From assembly GCA_028343315.1 (NCBI GenBank), contig JAOLYI010000005.1, forward strand, positions 1 through 30,000: DNA of 30,000 nucleotides, read 5' to 3'. This document shows, piece by piece, positions 7,091-14,809 of this stretch. The first letter of the stretch is position 1, and the number at the start of each line of letters is the position of its first letter. The translations under genes and the position numbers were made by a program. Origin of the DNA: Candidatus Pelagibacter sp. Lineage in GTDB: Bacteria > Pseudomonadota > Alphaproteobacteria > Pelagibacterales > Pelagibacteraceae. A model generated the notes under the pieces. It saw only the letters and a program-made list of their open reading frames with translations, did not search any database and was not told the DNA's origin.

Positions 7091-8788
7091 TTAATTAGTT
7101 TTAACAGTTGTTTTTTTAACAATTACATACTGTTGAGCGATTGTTAAAATATTATTAACTGTCCAATAAACAACTAATCCTGAAGGGAATGAAGCTAAGA
7201 TGATTGTTAAGAACAATGGAAAAAATGCAAAAATTTTAGCTTGAATAGGATCTGTCGGTGCAGGGTTAAGTTTTTGTTGAACCCACATTGATGCACCCAT
7301 CAAAATCGGCCATATTCCGATGATCATAAAACTTGGAGGATCCCATGGTATTAATCCAAATAAATTAAAAATTGATGTTGGGTCAGCAGCTGAAAGATCT
7401 TTTATCCATCCAAAGAAAGGCTGATGTCTCATTTCTAGAGAAATAAATAGCATTTTATAAATTGCAAAAAAGAACGGTATCTGAATTAAAACCGGCAAAC
7501 ATCCGGAAGCAGGGTTGATTTTTTCTTTTCTATATAAAGCCATCATCTCTTGCTGTAATTTAACCTTGTCATCCTTATGAAGCTCTTTAAGTCTCATCAT
7601 TTCTGGTTGAACAGCTTTCATTTTTGCCATTGATCTAAAAGAGAAGTTTGCGAGAGGAAAAAATATTAACCTTATAGCAATAGTAATTAAAACTATTGCA
7701 GTTCCAAAATTACCAGAAAGTTTAAACAAGTAGTCAATTACAAAAAATAAAGGCTTAGTAAAAAAGTAAAACCAACCCCAGTCTATAACTAAGTCTAATT
7801 TACTAATATTTTGATTTTCAGCATATGTATCGATTGTTTCAACTTCTTTAGCCGCAACAAACAGTCTTAGATTATTACTTCCACCAGCAGAAGCATTAAC
7901 TTTCAAAGGCTCATTTATTATATAATTAGCTTTAAAACTGTTATTATATTGAAAAGTTGATTTAAAATTTTTTCCTTTTTCCGGGACTAAGACGGTCATC
8001 CAATATTTATCTGTGATACCAAACCATCCTTCATTTGTTTCCCTTACTATTTTATTATCCTCTATATCGTCATAATCATCCTCTTTAAGTTCATCATCAA
8101 AAACTCCAATGTATCCTTCATGTGAGATATAAAAATTTTGAATGTCATCTGGAATTTTGTTTCTTGTAATTTGAGCGTAAGGATAAAGCTCTATATTTTT
8201 AGGTGAATTATTTTCAATTTTTTGAGTGATTTTAAATAAATATTTGTCATCTAATTCGATTTCTTTCTTAAAAATTACACCTTCTTGGTTATTCCATTTT
8301 AATGTTACTGGAGATGTGTTAGTTAAAATTTTATTGCCTTCCACTTGCCATTTAGAATTTTTAGTTGGAACCTTCACTTCATTACCAATGCTGGCCCAAC
8401 CAGACTCTACATAAAAACCATTTTCTGTTTGAGCGGGATTTAAAAATTCAATATTTTTATTACCGTCAACTTTTTGCTTGTGATTTTTAAAAGAAATGTC
8501 ATCAATCAACCCCCCTTCCAGAGAAATAGACCCGATAATATTATTATTTTCAATTTTAATTCTATCTGACTTTTTTATTGACTCATTTCTTGTAATCTTC
8601 TTTTCAATATTTAATTGATTTATTTCAGGTGCCTGGTTAGCACTAGGCTGTATAGAGTCATCTTTTTTTTCTATTTGTTTATTTGTTTTATTTTCAATAT
8701 TATTTTTTGGTGTTTCAAAAAAAGCACCCCAAAATAATAAAACTGACATGGATAAAGCGATAGCTACAAATACATTTCTATTATCCAT
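7091..8788 (-). CDS. yidC: Membrane protein insertase YidC
   Basis: YidC inserts and folds inner-membrane proteins, alone or with the Sec translocon. I set the start at ATG 8786-8788 (565 residues), because MDNRNVFVAIALSMS is the typical N-terminus; the open frame continues to 8848 but the extra 20 residues are inside yidD and not family-like. A first membrane segment at about 6-24 is followed by a large periplasmic beta domain (about 55-350). The conserved insertase core has the hydrophilic-groove arginine in TIAIRLIFFPL, a charged cytoplasmic hairpin (MAKMKAVQPEMMRL), and further membrane segments to VVYWTVNNILTIAQQ. It overlaps the yidD stop by 8 nt and abuts argB. Confidence 0.97.
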   Translation of the reverse strand: MDNRNVFVAIALSMSVLLFWGAFFETPKNNIENKTNKQIEKKDDSIQPSANQAPEINQLNIEKKITRNESIKKSDRIKIENNNIIGSISLEGGLIDDISFKNHKQKVDGNKNIEFLNPAQTENGFYVESGWASIGNEVKVPTKNSKWQVEGNKILTNTSPVTLKWNNQEGVIFKKEIELDDKYLFKITQKIENNSPKNIELYPYAQITRNKIPDDIQNFYISHEGYIGVFDDELKEDDYDDIEDNKIVRETNEGWFGITDKYWMTVLVPEKGKNFKSTFQYNNSFKANYIINEPLKVNASAGGSNNLRLFVAAKEVETIDTYAENQNISKLDLVIDWGWFYFFTKPLFFVIDYLFKLSGNFGTAIVLITIAIRLIFFPLANFSFRSMAKMKAVQPEMMRLKELHKDDKVKLQQEMMALYRKEKINPASGCLPVLIQIPFFFAIYKMLFISLEMRHQPFFGWIKDLSAADPTSIFNLFGLIPWDPPSFMIIGIWPILMGASMWVQQKLNPAPTDPIQAKIFAFFPLFLTIILASFPSGLVVYWTVNNILTIAQQYVIVKKTTVKTN

Positions 8789-9050
8789 TACTTTTCTTTC
8801 CGTTAATCTTGGTATGATCAGGTACAAAATCATAATCTGATCCGCCACCTAAGATTTTAAATGGGTGACAACTTAAAATTCTTCTTATGCCAAATAAAGA
8901 TCCTTTATATAGACCATATTTTTTTAGAGAGTCTATATAGTACTCAGAACAAGGAGTTAAATATCTACAATTATTTCCTAATAAAGGGGAAAATAAATAT
9001 TTGTAAATTTTAATAAGTTTTATTTTTAAATTAACTAATATTTTAATCAT
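8781..9050 (-). CDS. yidD: Membrane protein insertion efficiency factor YidD
   Basis: A small (89-residue) cytoplasmic protein bound to the inner face of the membrane that assists YidC-dependent insertion. It has an amphipathic basic N-terminus, then YKYLFSPLLGNNCRYLTPCSEY and SCHPF, with the three conserved cysteines of the family (CRY, PCSEY, SCHPF). It lies between rnpA (0 nt gap) and yidC (8 nt overlap), the standard bacterial order. Family identity is clear. Confidence 0.95.
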   Translation of the reverse strand: MIKILVNLKIKLIKIYKYLFSPLLGNNCRYLTPCSEYYIDSLKKYGLYKGSLFGIRRILSCHPFKILGGGSDYDFVPDHTKINGKKSNG

Positions 9051-9401
9051 TTAAATCTTAATTTTATTAAAGCACTTTTCCATCACAGGCATTAATACTG
9101 TTTGTTTTTGTGTATAAGCATTTGACTTACCCAAAACTATATATGTATAATCTTTACTAATTGCACCTCTTTTTTTCAGAAGTTTTTGAACAATAGCTTT
9201 TAATTTTCTTCTTATTTTGTTTCTTTTAACAGCATTACCAATTTTTTTTTTCATTACAAAGCTAATGAGTAAACTTGTTTTATATTTTGGCTGATAAAAT
9301 TTTTTTGTGGCAAAGATTGAAAAAAATTCTGAGTGAACCTTTTTTTCTCTTAATGTCTTTTTAAATTGGTAGCTTTTTTTTAAGCTTTCAAGCTTAACCA
9401 T
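9051..9401 (-). CDS. rnpA: Ribonuclease P protein component
   Basis: RnpA is the protein subunit of RNase P, which matures tRNA 5' ends; it helps bind the 5' leader and metal ions. The protein has 116 residues. The family signature is GNAVKRNKIRRKLKAI at about 64-79, a variant of the RNR motif, following the central strands (KTSLLISFVMKKKIG). It is strongly basic. The ATG at 9399-9401 is 8 nt after rpmH and the gene ends right where yidD begins, the usual rpmH-rnpA-yidD-yidC order. Confidence 0.95.
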   Translation of the reverse strand: MVKLESLKKSYQFKKTLREKKVHSEFFSIFATKKFYQPKYKTSLLISFVMKKKIGNAVKRNKIRRKLKAIVQKLLKKRGAISKDYTYIVLGKSNAYTQKQTVLMPVMEKCFNKIKI

Positions 9402-9409
9402 CTAATAAT

Positions 9410-9544
9410 TTATGTTGAAAGAGTTTTTCTTCCTTTTGCTCTTCGTCTAGCAATCAACTGTCTACCAGTTTTTGATGCCATTCTTGAACGAAAACCGTGT
9501 CTTCGTTTTCTTACTAAATTACTGGGTTGATAAGTTCTTTTCAT
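9410..9544 (-). CDS. rpmH: 50S ribosomal protein L34
   Basis: A 44-residue protein beginning [18 protein letters not shown] and ending GRKTLST, an almost canonical bacterial L34 with its Arg/Lys-rich helix. ATG is at 9542-9544 and TAA at 9410-9412. L34 is a large-subunit component that stabilises 23S rRNA. It is the first gene of the minus-strand array and lies just upstream of rnpA, as in most bacteria. Only 50 nt separate it from the divergent membrane-protein gene, so its promoter must be in that gap. Confidence 0.98.
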   Translation of the reverse strand: MKRTYQPSNLVRKRRHGFRSRMASKTGRQLIARRRAKGRKTLST

Positions 9545-9557
9545 AAATGTTTTAAGG

Positions 9558-9586
9558 TATATATTTTAAATGATGTCTATTGTACA
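9558..9586 (-). promoter_or_regulatory. Putative promoter of the rpmH-rnpA-yidD-yidC array
   Basis: On the minus strand, TGTACA (9586-9581) is followed after exactly 17 nt by TATATA (9563-9558), each matching four of six sigma70 consensus bases. A start about 7 nt downstream would leave a leader of only ~7 nt before the rpmH ATG, with no Shine-Dalgarno sequence. It is the only space available for a promoter, but in AT-rich DNA such matches occur by chance. Confidence 0.3.
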
Positions 9587-9594
9587 GGTAAATT

Positions 9595-10311
9595 ATGAAT
9601 AAAAATATTAAGATTACTCTAGGAGCAATTTATTTAATTATTTTAATCATTTTCTTATATTTTATTTTCTCAAAATTTGATATCTCCCGAATTGGTGATT
9701 TTTCTTATTACAAGGAAATCCAAATAAATATAGAGAAAATAATTGGAAAAAATTTAACAATTAATCTCATTTTATTTTCTGTATTTTCAATTATCTGGAT
9801 AGTGCTATTAGGATTTGGCTCACCTTTGCTTATTCTATCTGGAATTTTATTTGGCAAATGGGTTGGTACCATTATTTCTACAGCATCTATTTCAGTTGGT
9901 GCTTTAAGTTTGTATATAATTGCAAGTTATTTCTTTAATGATTTAGTTAATCAAATCTTAAAAGATAGATTCGAAAAATATATAGAACGTTTTCAAAAAA
10001 ATGAATTTTTTTATTTTTTTGCCTTTAGATTTGCCGGTGGTTTGGGAATACCGTTTTTTTTACAAAATGTACTACCAGTAATTTTTAAAATGAAAAACTA
10101 CAATTATTTTTTTGCAAGTTTTTTAGGTTTTATTCCTGGTTTTTTTATTTGGAACACAATTGGCGCTGGTATTAATAAATTTATTAAGGAGGCAGACGAG
10201 TTTAATTTTATTAACTTAATTTTAAGTAAAGAAATATACTTTCCTTTAATTATATTTATTATTTTAATTCTAGGATCTTTAATAATAAAAAAAAAATTTT
10301 TTAATGATTAA
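9595..10311 (+). CDS. TVP38/TMEM64-type (VTT domain) membrane protein
   Basis: A 238-residue integral membrane protein with hydrophobic stretches at about 8-27, 55-80, 84-110, 140-160, 170-192 and 212-232. The VTT (SNARE-associated, DedA-superfamily) core is visible in GFGSPLLILSGILFGKWVG (the GxLFG re-entrant motif) and RFAGGLGIPFFLQNVLP plus the later FLGFIPGFFIW. Related proteins act in lipid movement or membrane homeostasis, but no substrate can be assigned here. It is the first gene of the plus-strand run and overlaps the DUF255 gene by 8 nt, suggesting co-translation. Topology is estimated by eye. Confidence 0.82.
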   Translation: MNKNIKITLGAIYLIILIIFLYFIFSKFDISRIGDFSYYKEIQINIEKIIGKNLTINLILFSVFSIIWIVLLGFGSPLLILSGILFGKWVGTIISTASISVGALSLYIIASYFFNDLVNQILKDRFEKYIERFQKNEFFYFFAFRFAGGLGIPFFLQNVLPVIFKMKNYNYFFASFLGFIPGFFIWNTIGAGINKFIKEADEFNFINLILSKEIYFPLIIFIILILGSLIIKKKFFND

Positions 10312-12034
10312 TATAAATAAAAATAATTTAGTAAATGATCCTAGCCCTTATTTGTTGCAACACAAAGATAACCCCGTTAACTGGCAAATATGGTCTCCAG
10401 AGATAATAAAAATTGCTAAAGAAAAATCTAAACCAATTTTATTAAGCATTGGTTATGCAAGCTGCCACTGGTGTCATGTAATGGCACACGAAAGTTTTCA
10501 AGATAAGGAAACAGCAGATTTAATGAATAAATGTTTCATAAACATTAAAGTTGATAGAGAAGAAAGACCTGATCTTGACTTTGTATTTCAAAGTTCCTTT
10601 CAACTTTTTAATCAAGCAGGCGGTGGCTGGCCTTTAACAATGTTTCTTGATGAAAATGGAGTTCCGTTTATGGGAGGTACTTATTTTCCAAAAAATTCTC
10701 AAAACGGAGTACCTTCATTTAAAGAAGTTTTACAAAAAGTTTATGACGCTTATCAAGAACAAAAAACAAATATTATTGAGCAAAAAGATTTGATTATTAA
10801 AAATTTAGATTTAAAAAAAAATTCGGTTTTAAGTCAGGATTTAGAACCAATTATAGAAACCTCTTTAAGTTATTTAGATCCAATCAAAGGAGGATACAAA
10901 GGTGCTCCTAAATTTCCCACATTTAATTTATATGAAACACTTTTATATTTTTACAATAAGACTAAGCAAAAAAAATATTTAGATCCCATAACTCTATTAA
11001 TCAATCAAATCACTTCTAAAGGAATCTACGATCACGTCGAGGGAGGAATAGCCAGATATACGGTGGACGAAAATTGGGTCATACCTCACTTTGAAAAAAT
11101 GCTTTACGACAATGCACAATTTATTCTACTTTTGTCTAGGTACTGCAAAATTATCAACGAAGATCACTTAAAAAAAAAACTTGAACAAACAATAGAATTT
11201 TTAAAAAAGGAATTTTTAAATAAAGATAATCTTTTGGGATCTGCTTATGATGCTGATAGCGAGGGTGTAGAAGGAAAGTATTATGTTTATGACTACGCAG
11301 AAATAAAAGACATTGAAAATATTGATAATTATTTTGAATTAGATCCAAAAGGAAACTGGGAAAATAAAACCATTTTAGTTGAAAAAAAAATATCTCCCCA
11401 GGCAATTATTGATAAACTTCTTGCGATTAGAAGAAAGAAAAAAAAACCATTTTTTGACAGCAAAACTCAACTAGATTTAAATTGTTTGTGGATAAGCGCA
11501 TTAATTTCAGCTCACGATATTTTGCCAAAAAATAATTATTTAAAATTAGCTGAAGATTTTTATTCTAAAGTAGAAGAGAAATATATTAATAACAATATTC
11601 AACATAGCTATTCAAAAGAAGATGTTTTTTTAGAGGATTATGCTTTCTTAATTAATGCATTAAATGATCTCGCAGATAAAACAATGAACTTTAGATATAA
11701 AGATCAAGCTAAAAAATTATGCAGAGAGGCAATTTCTAAATTCCATGTTGTAGAAAAACATATTTTCCAAAAAAACAAGATAACAAATAATGATATTTTT
11801 TTTAAACCAATTGATATAGGGGACAGTACGATACCAAACGGTAATGCAGTAATGTTAATTAATCTAATAAGACTTGGTATGATGAAAGAGGCAAAAAAGT
11901 TAACAGATAGCCTTAATGGATATTTAAATATTTATAAAAATCATATGATGACAGCAATAAGGGCTATAGATTTTTTCAATAATATCAAAGATGGAAAAAG
12001 CTGCAATGAGCAAGGTTGTAAAATTGATAAATAA
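10304..12034 (+). CDS. DUF255 thioredoxin-domain protein (YyaL/SPATA20 family)
   Basis: The N-terminal ~170 residues are the DUF255 thioredoxin-like domain: NDPSPYLLQHKDNPVNW, then the active-site-like YASCHWCHVM with Cys54 and Cys57, DREERPDL, and GGWPLTMFL. An (alpha/alpha)6-type helical region follows with GGIARYTVDENWVIPHFEKM and SAYDADSEGVEGKYYV, then the family's C-terminal end with CNEQGC. At 576 residues it is shorter than the ~650-700 common in the family, with the loss spread through the helical part rather than at an end. The biochemical role of the family is not established; a redox or sugar-related function has been proposed. It is linked to the VTT gene upstream and a small membrane protein downstream. 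Confidence 0.9.
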   Translation: MININKNNLVNDPSPYLLQHKDNPVNWQIWSPEIIKIAKEKSKPILLSIGYASCHWCHVMAHESFQDKETADLMNKCFINIKVDREERPDLDFVFQSSFQLFNQAGGGWPLTMFLDENGVPFMGGTYFPKNSQNGVPSFKEVLQKVYDAYQEQKTNIIEQKDLIIKNLDLKKNSVLSQDLEPIIETSLSYLDPIKGGYKGAPKFPTFNLYETLLYFYNKTKQKKYLDPITLLINQITSKGIYDHVEGGIARYTVDENWVIPHFEKMLYDNAQFILLLSRYCKIINEDHLKKKLEQTIEFLKKEFLNKDNLLGSAYDADSEGVEGKYYVYDYAEIKDIENIDNYFELDPKGNWENKTILVEKKISPQAIIDKLLAIRRKKKKPFFDSKTQLDLNCLWISALISAHDILPKNNYLKLAEDFYSKVEEKYINNNIQHSYSKEDVFLEDYAFLINALNDLADKTMNFRYKDQAKKLCREAISKFHVVEKHIFQKNKITNNDIFFKPIDIGDSTIPNGNAVMLINLIRLGMMKEAKKLTDSLNGYLNIYKNHMMTAIRAIDFFNNIKDGKSCNEQGCKIDK

Positions 12035-12218
12035 AAAAAATATTAATTGGATAGCTTGGTTAATTCTAGTTATTTTGTGGAATTATGCTTTTCCAAATGC
12101 AACTCCACTTCAAGATGTGCTTGTTGCCGTAATTTTGTCGATATTATTTATGATTATTCAAAAACTGCAATCAAGAGACTTGCAAAATCGGAGTTCTAGA
12201 AGTAAATTTAGAAATTAA
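12006..12218 (+). CDS. Small single-pass membrane protein, unknown function
   Basis: A short protein of 70 residues from the ATG at 12006 (75 if the ATG at 11991 is used). It has a basic N-terminus (KVVKLINKKN), one or two hydrophobic stretches (INWIAWLILVILWNYAF and VLVAVILSILFMII) separated by a short polar turn, and a charged Ser/Arg-rich tail. It begins inside the end of the DUF255 gene, overlapping by about 29 nt. Neither candidate start has a strong Shine-Dalgarno sequence; the inner one has GGAAA nearby. Codon use matches its neighbours. I do not recognise a family. Confidence 0.6.
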   Translation: MSKVVKLINKKNINWIAWLILVILWNYAFPNATPLQDVLVAVILSILFMIIQKLQSRDLQNRSSRSKFRN

Positions 12219-12234
12219 TGAAGGGACGATTTTT

Positions 12235-12429
12235 ATGGGAATTCATTACGACTATAAATCAACACGTGGTGATAAAGCCATGAAAAAAGAGGCTAAACGA
12301 AAAGCTAGAATAGAGCAAAGAAGGGCAAAGCGTTCTAATAATAATTCTAATGAGTCCGAAGAAAAAATAATGCACGATATTGATAAACCAATAACGTTAG
12401 AGGACTTAACCAACCCAGACAAAAGTTAG
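12235..12429 (+). CDS. Small charged protein, unknown function
   Basis: A 64-residue soluble protein, MGIHYDYKSTRGDKAMKK at the start, then a lysine/arginine-rich helical stretch (about 13-33), an Asn/Ser/Glu linker, and an acidic end (HDIDKPITLEDLTNP). GGGA lies about 9 nt before the ATG, a good ribosome binding site that supports the start. It sits 16 nt after the small membrane protein in the same run. I do not recognise a named family, though the clean two-part charge pattern and RBS argue for a real gene. Confidence 0.6.
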   Translation: MGIHYDYKSTRGDKAMKKEAKRKARIEQRRAKRSNNNSNESEEKIMHDIDKPITLEDLTNPDKS

Positions 12430-12438
12430 TTATTTTTA

Positions 12439-12561
12439 ATGAAATCTTTTGCAAAAAAAGATTCTTTATTAAAAAACCGTGAGGAAGCTCTTAAGAGAAA
12501 TTTAAAAAAAAGAAAAAAATCAAAAAAAAGAAAAGAAAAAAATGACAGTTCTTTCAGATAA
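12439..12561 (+). CDS. Tiny basic protein overlapping dcd
   Basis: A 40-residue frame with ATG at 12439-12441 and TAA at 12559-12561. It reads [20 protein letters not shown] and then a block of Lys/Arg (about 21-35). The pattern of an (E)ALRxNLxxRK stretch resembles small basic proteins I recall in other alphaproteobacteria near murA. The last 20 nt overlap the dcd start in another frame, so translation could deliver ribosomes to dcd. Against it: a Lys-rich frame in an A-rich region can be open by chance, and there is no strong Shine-Dalgarno site. Confidence 0.45.
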   Translation: MKSFAKKDSLLKNREEALKRNLKKRKKSKKRKEKNDSSFR

Positions 12562-13096
12562 GTGGATTAAAAAGATCACAAAAGAAAAAGGAATGATCAA
12601 GCCTTTTGTTAGCAAGCAGGTAAGAAAAGGAAAGATTTCTTTTGGATTATCCTCTTATGGATATGATGCCAGAGTTTCCAATGAATTTAAAATTTTTACA
12701 AATGTAAATTCAGGCATAGTTGATCCTAAGGTTTTTAAAAAAGAGAGTTTTGTTACTAAAATTGGCAAAGAATGTATAATTCCTCCCAACTCTTTTGCAT
12801 TAGCTAGAACTATGGAATATTTCAAAATTCCCGATAATATTTTGGTAATTTGTTTAGGTAAATCAACTTATGCAAGGTGTGGAATTATCGTGAACGTAAC
12901 ACCTTTAGAACCCGGATGGGAAGGTCATGTTACATTAGAGTTTTCAAACACCACTCCTTTACCAGCAAAAATATATGCTAATGAGGGCGTAGCTCAATTT
13001 ATCTTTTTGAAAGGCAATGAAAAGCCAAGTGTTACCTACGCTAATAGAAAAGGTAAATATATGAAACAAAAAGGTGTAACACTCCCAAAAGTTTAA
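12542..13096 (+). CDS. dcd: dCTP deaminase
   Basis: Dcd deaminates dCTP to dUTP, supplying the dUMP route to dTTP. The 184-residue trimeric dUTPase-fold protein has [15 protein letters not shown] (35-49), the nucleotide-binding [10 protein letters not shown] (106-115), the catalytic Glu133 in [12 protein letters not shown], and GVAQFIFL. Length and motifs fit the monofunctional proteobacterial enzyme. The ATG is preceded by AAAGAAAAA, a weak purine-rich site, and it overlaps a tiny upstream frame. murA follows closely. Confidence 0.97.
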   Translation: MTVLSDKWIKKITKEKGMIKPFVSKQVRKGKISFGLSSYGYDARVSNEFKIFTNVNSGIVDPKVFKKESFVTKIGKECIIPPNSFALARTMEYFKIPDNILVICLGKSTYARCGIIVNVTPLEPGWEGHVTLEFSNTTPLPAKIYANEGVAQFIFLKGNEKPSVTYANRKGKYMKQKGVTLPKV

Positions 13097-13104
13097 TTTC
13101 TTTG

Positions 13105-14364
13105 ATGGAAAAGCTAATAATTAAAGGCAAGAAAGAATTAAGTGGAAAAATTTCAATCTCTGGTTCTAAAAATGCAACTCTGCCAATTTTAGCAGCAACT
13201 ATTCTTGCCAATCAGGTTACGCTTAAAAATATTCCTTTGGTTAAAGATATTTTCACGATGGTTGAACTTTTAAATTTTATTGGCTTGAGAACACAAATTA
13301 ATAAAAAAAAAAATATTATCAAAATTAACAACAATGATAATAATATTAATACATTGGCTCCCTATAAACTTGTTAAGACTATGAGGGCCGGAGTGCTTGT
13401 TTTAGGATCGCTATTAACTAAATATGGTAAAGCAAAAGTATCTTTGCCCGGAGGATGTGCTATAGGCACAAGACCTGTCGACCTTCATTTATTTGCTTTA
13501 AGGAAATTGGGAGCCAAAATAAAAATTAAAGACGGATACATAATAGCCGAAGCAAAAAAAGGGTTAAAAGGAAACATTATTAAATTTCCTAGTATTTCAG
13601 TGGGGGCAACAGAAAATGCATTACTAGCCGCTACTAAAGCAGAAGGCACAACTATCCTTAAAAATTGTGCGATTGAACCAGAGGTAAAAGACTTAATAAC
13701 ATTCCTTAAAAAATTAGGATTAACTATTAATTTAAAAGGAAGAAAAATAATTATAAAACAGAGTAAAATAAAAAATTCGCAAATTAATCATAATGTGATT
13801 TTTGATAGAATAGAACTAGGCACCTATATGATTGCCAGCGCATTGCAGGTAAAAAATAATATAACAATTAATAAAATTGACCCAAAAATTATTAAAAGTG
13901 AAATAAATATTTTGAAAAAAATAGGCGTTAAAATAAAACAAAAAAAAACATCAATCATAATAAAAAAAAATAGAAAATTAAAAAAAATAAATATTTCAAC
14001 TAAACCCTATCCTGGATTTCCAACTGATTTACAAGCCCAATTAATGGTGCTCTTAACCCAAGCACATGGTGTATCAAAAATAAGAGAAGATATATTTGAA
14101 AATAGATTTATGCATGTGCCTGAATTAAAGAGAATGGGAGCAGATATTGAAATTAGAAACAAGACTGCAATTATTAAAGGCCCAACAAAATTAACTGGCG
14201 CCGAAGTTATGGCTACTGACTTAAGAGCTTCAGTGAGTTTAGTTCTAGCTGGGTTAGTTGCGGAGAATAGAACTATAATAAATAGAATTTATCATCTTGA
14301 TCGGGGATATGAATTTTTGGAAAGTAAATTAAAAAGTTGTAAAGCTGAAATTATAAGAGTCTAA
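13105..14364 (+). CDS. murA: UDP-N-acetylglucosamine 1-carboxyvinyltransferase
   Basis: MurA adds enolpyruvate to UDP-GlcNAc, the first committed step of peptidoglycan synthesis. The 419-residue EPSP-synthase-fold protein has GSKNATLPILAA with Lys22 and Asn23, the loop GGCAIGTRPVDLH with active-site Cys118 (the residue modified by fosfomycin), GATENALLAA, and FPTDLQAQ with the catalytic Asp. I use ATG at 13105 rather than the TTG immediately before it, since MEKLII fits family starts. An insertion-free but very Lys/Ile-rich middle shows the genome's AT bias. It lies 8 nt after dcd. Confidence 0.97.
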   Translation: MEKLIIKGKKELSGKISISGSKNATLPILAATILANQVTLKNIPLVKDIFTMVELLNFIGLRTQINKKKNIIKINNNDNNINTLAPYKLVKTMRAGVLVLGSLLTKYGKAKVSLPGGCAIGTRPVDLHLFALRKLGAKIKIKDGYIIAEAKKGLKGNIIKFPSISVGATENALLAATKAEGTTILKNCAIEPEVKDLITFLKKLGLTINLKGRKIIIKQSKIKNSQINHNVIFDRIELGTYMIASALQVKNNITINKIDPKIIKSEINILKKIGVKIKQKKTSIIIKKNRKLKKINISTKPYPGFPTDLQAQLMVLLTQAHGVSKIREDIFENRFMHVPELKRMGADIEIRNKTAIIKGPTKLTGAEVMATDLRASVSLVLAGLVAENRTIINRIYHLDRGYEFLESKLKSCKAEIIRV

Positions 14365-14365
14365 A

Positions 14366-14809
14366 ATGAAACCTAAAAATCTTAAACTTATAGCAAGAAC
14401 GGAAGAAGATTTGAGAGTAGTATCCGCACATCTTCAAGACTCAATAGCCAGTGTTTCTGATATAGCCAACTTAAAGAAAAATAAAATTTTTCTTATGCAA
14501 TTAAACCGCTTTATGTGGGAAGACGTTGAAAAAGGTGTATTTAGGAAAAATAAACGCATAAGGACAATTTTAAAATTTGAGAATGTTTTAAAAATATTGT
14601 CAAAAAACATCAACCAACTTAGTAAAGATAAATTTTTAGATTTTCTAGCTATTGAAACAAACATAACTCCTGATAATAACTATGAAATGAGAATTATTTT
14701 TGCAGGCGACTCAATAATAAAAGTAATTTCTGAGGTAATAGAAGTAACCTTAGATGATCAAGGAGAAGCTTGGGATACAAAAAATAAACCAAAGCATAAA
14801 GCATCATAA
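14366..14809 (+). CDS. DUF2948 family protein
   Basis: A 147-residue protein of the alphaproteobacterial DUF2948 family: LKLIARTEEDLRVVSAHLQD at the start, FLMQLNRFMWED in the middle, and LDDQGEAWDT near the end. The function is unknown. In many alphaproteobacteria a gene of this family lies between murA and hisD, exactly as here (1 nt after murA; its last base is the first of hisD), which supports the call. Confidence 0.88.
   Translation: MKPKNLKLIARTEEDLRVVSAHLQDSIASVSDIANLKKNKIFLMQLNRFMWEDVEKGVFRKNKRIRTILKFENVLKILSKNINQLSKDKFLDFLAIETNITPDNNYEMRIIFAGDSIIKVISEVIEVTLDDQGEAWDTKNKPKHKAS

Noticed and set aside
8789..8848. 20-residue N-terminal extension of yidC
   Set aside because: It lies within yidD in another frame, and the inner ATG gives the typical MDNRN start with a first membrane segment.
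11154..11405. 83-residue antisense frame within the DUF255 gene
   Set aside because: No domain, and the composition is what reverse-reading of Lys-rich codons produces.
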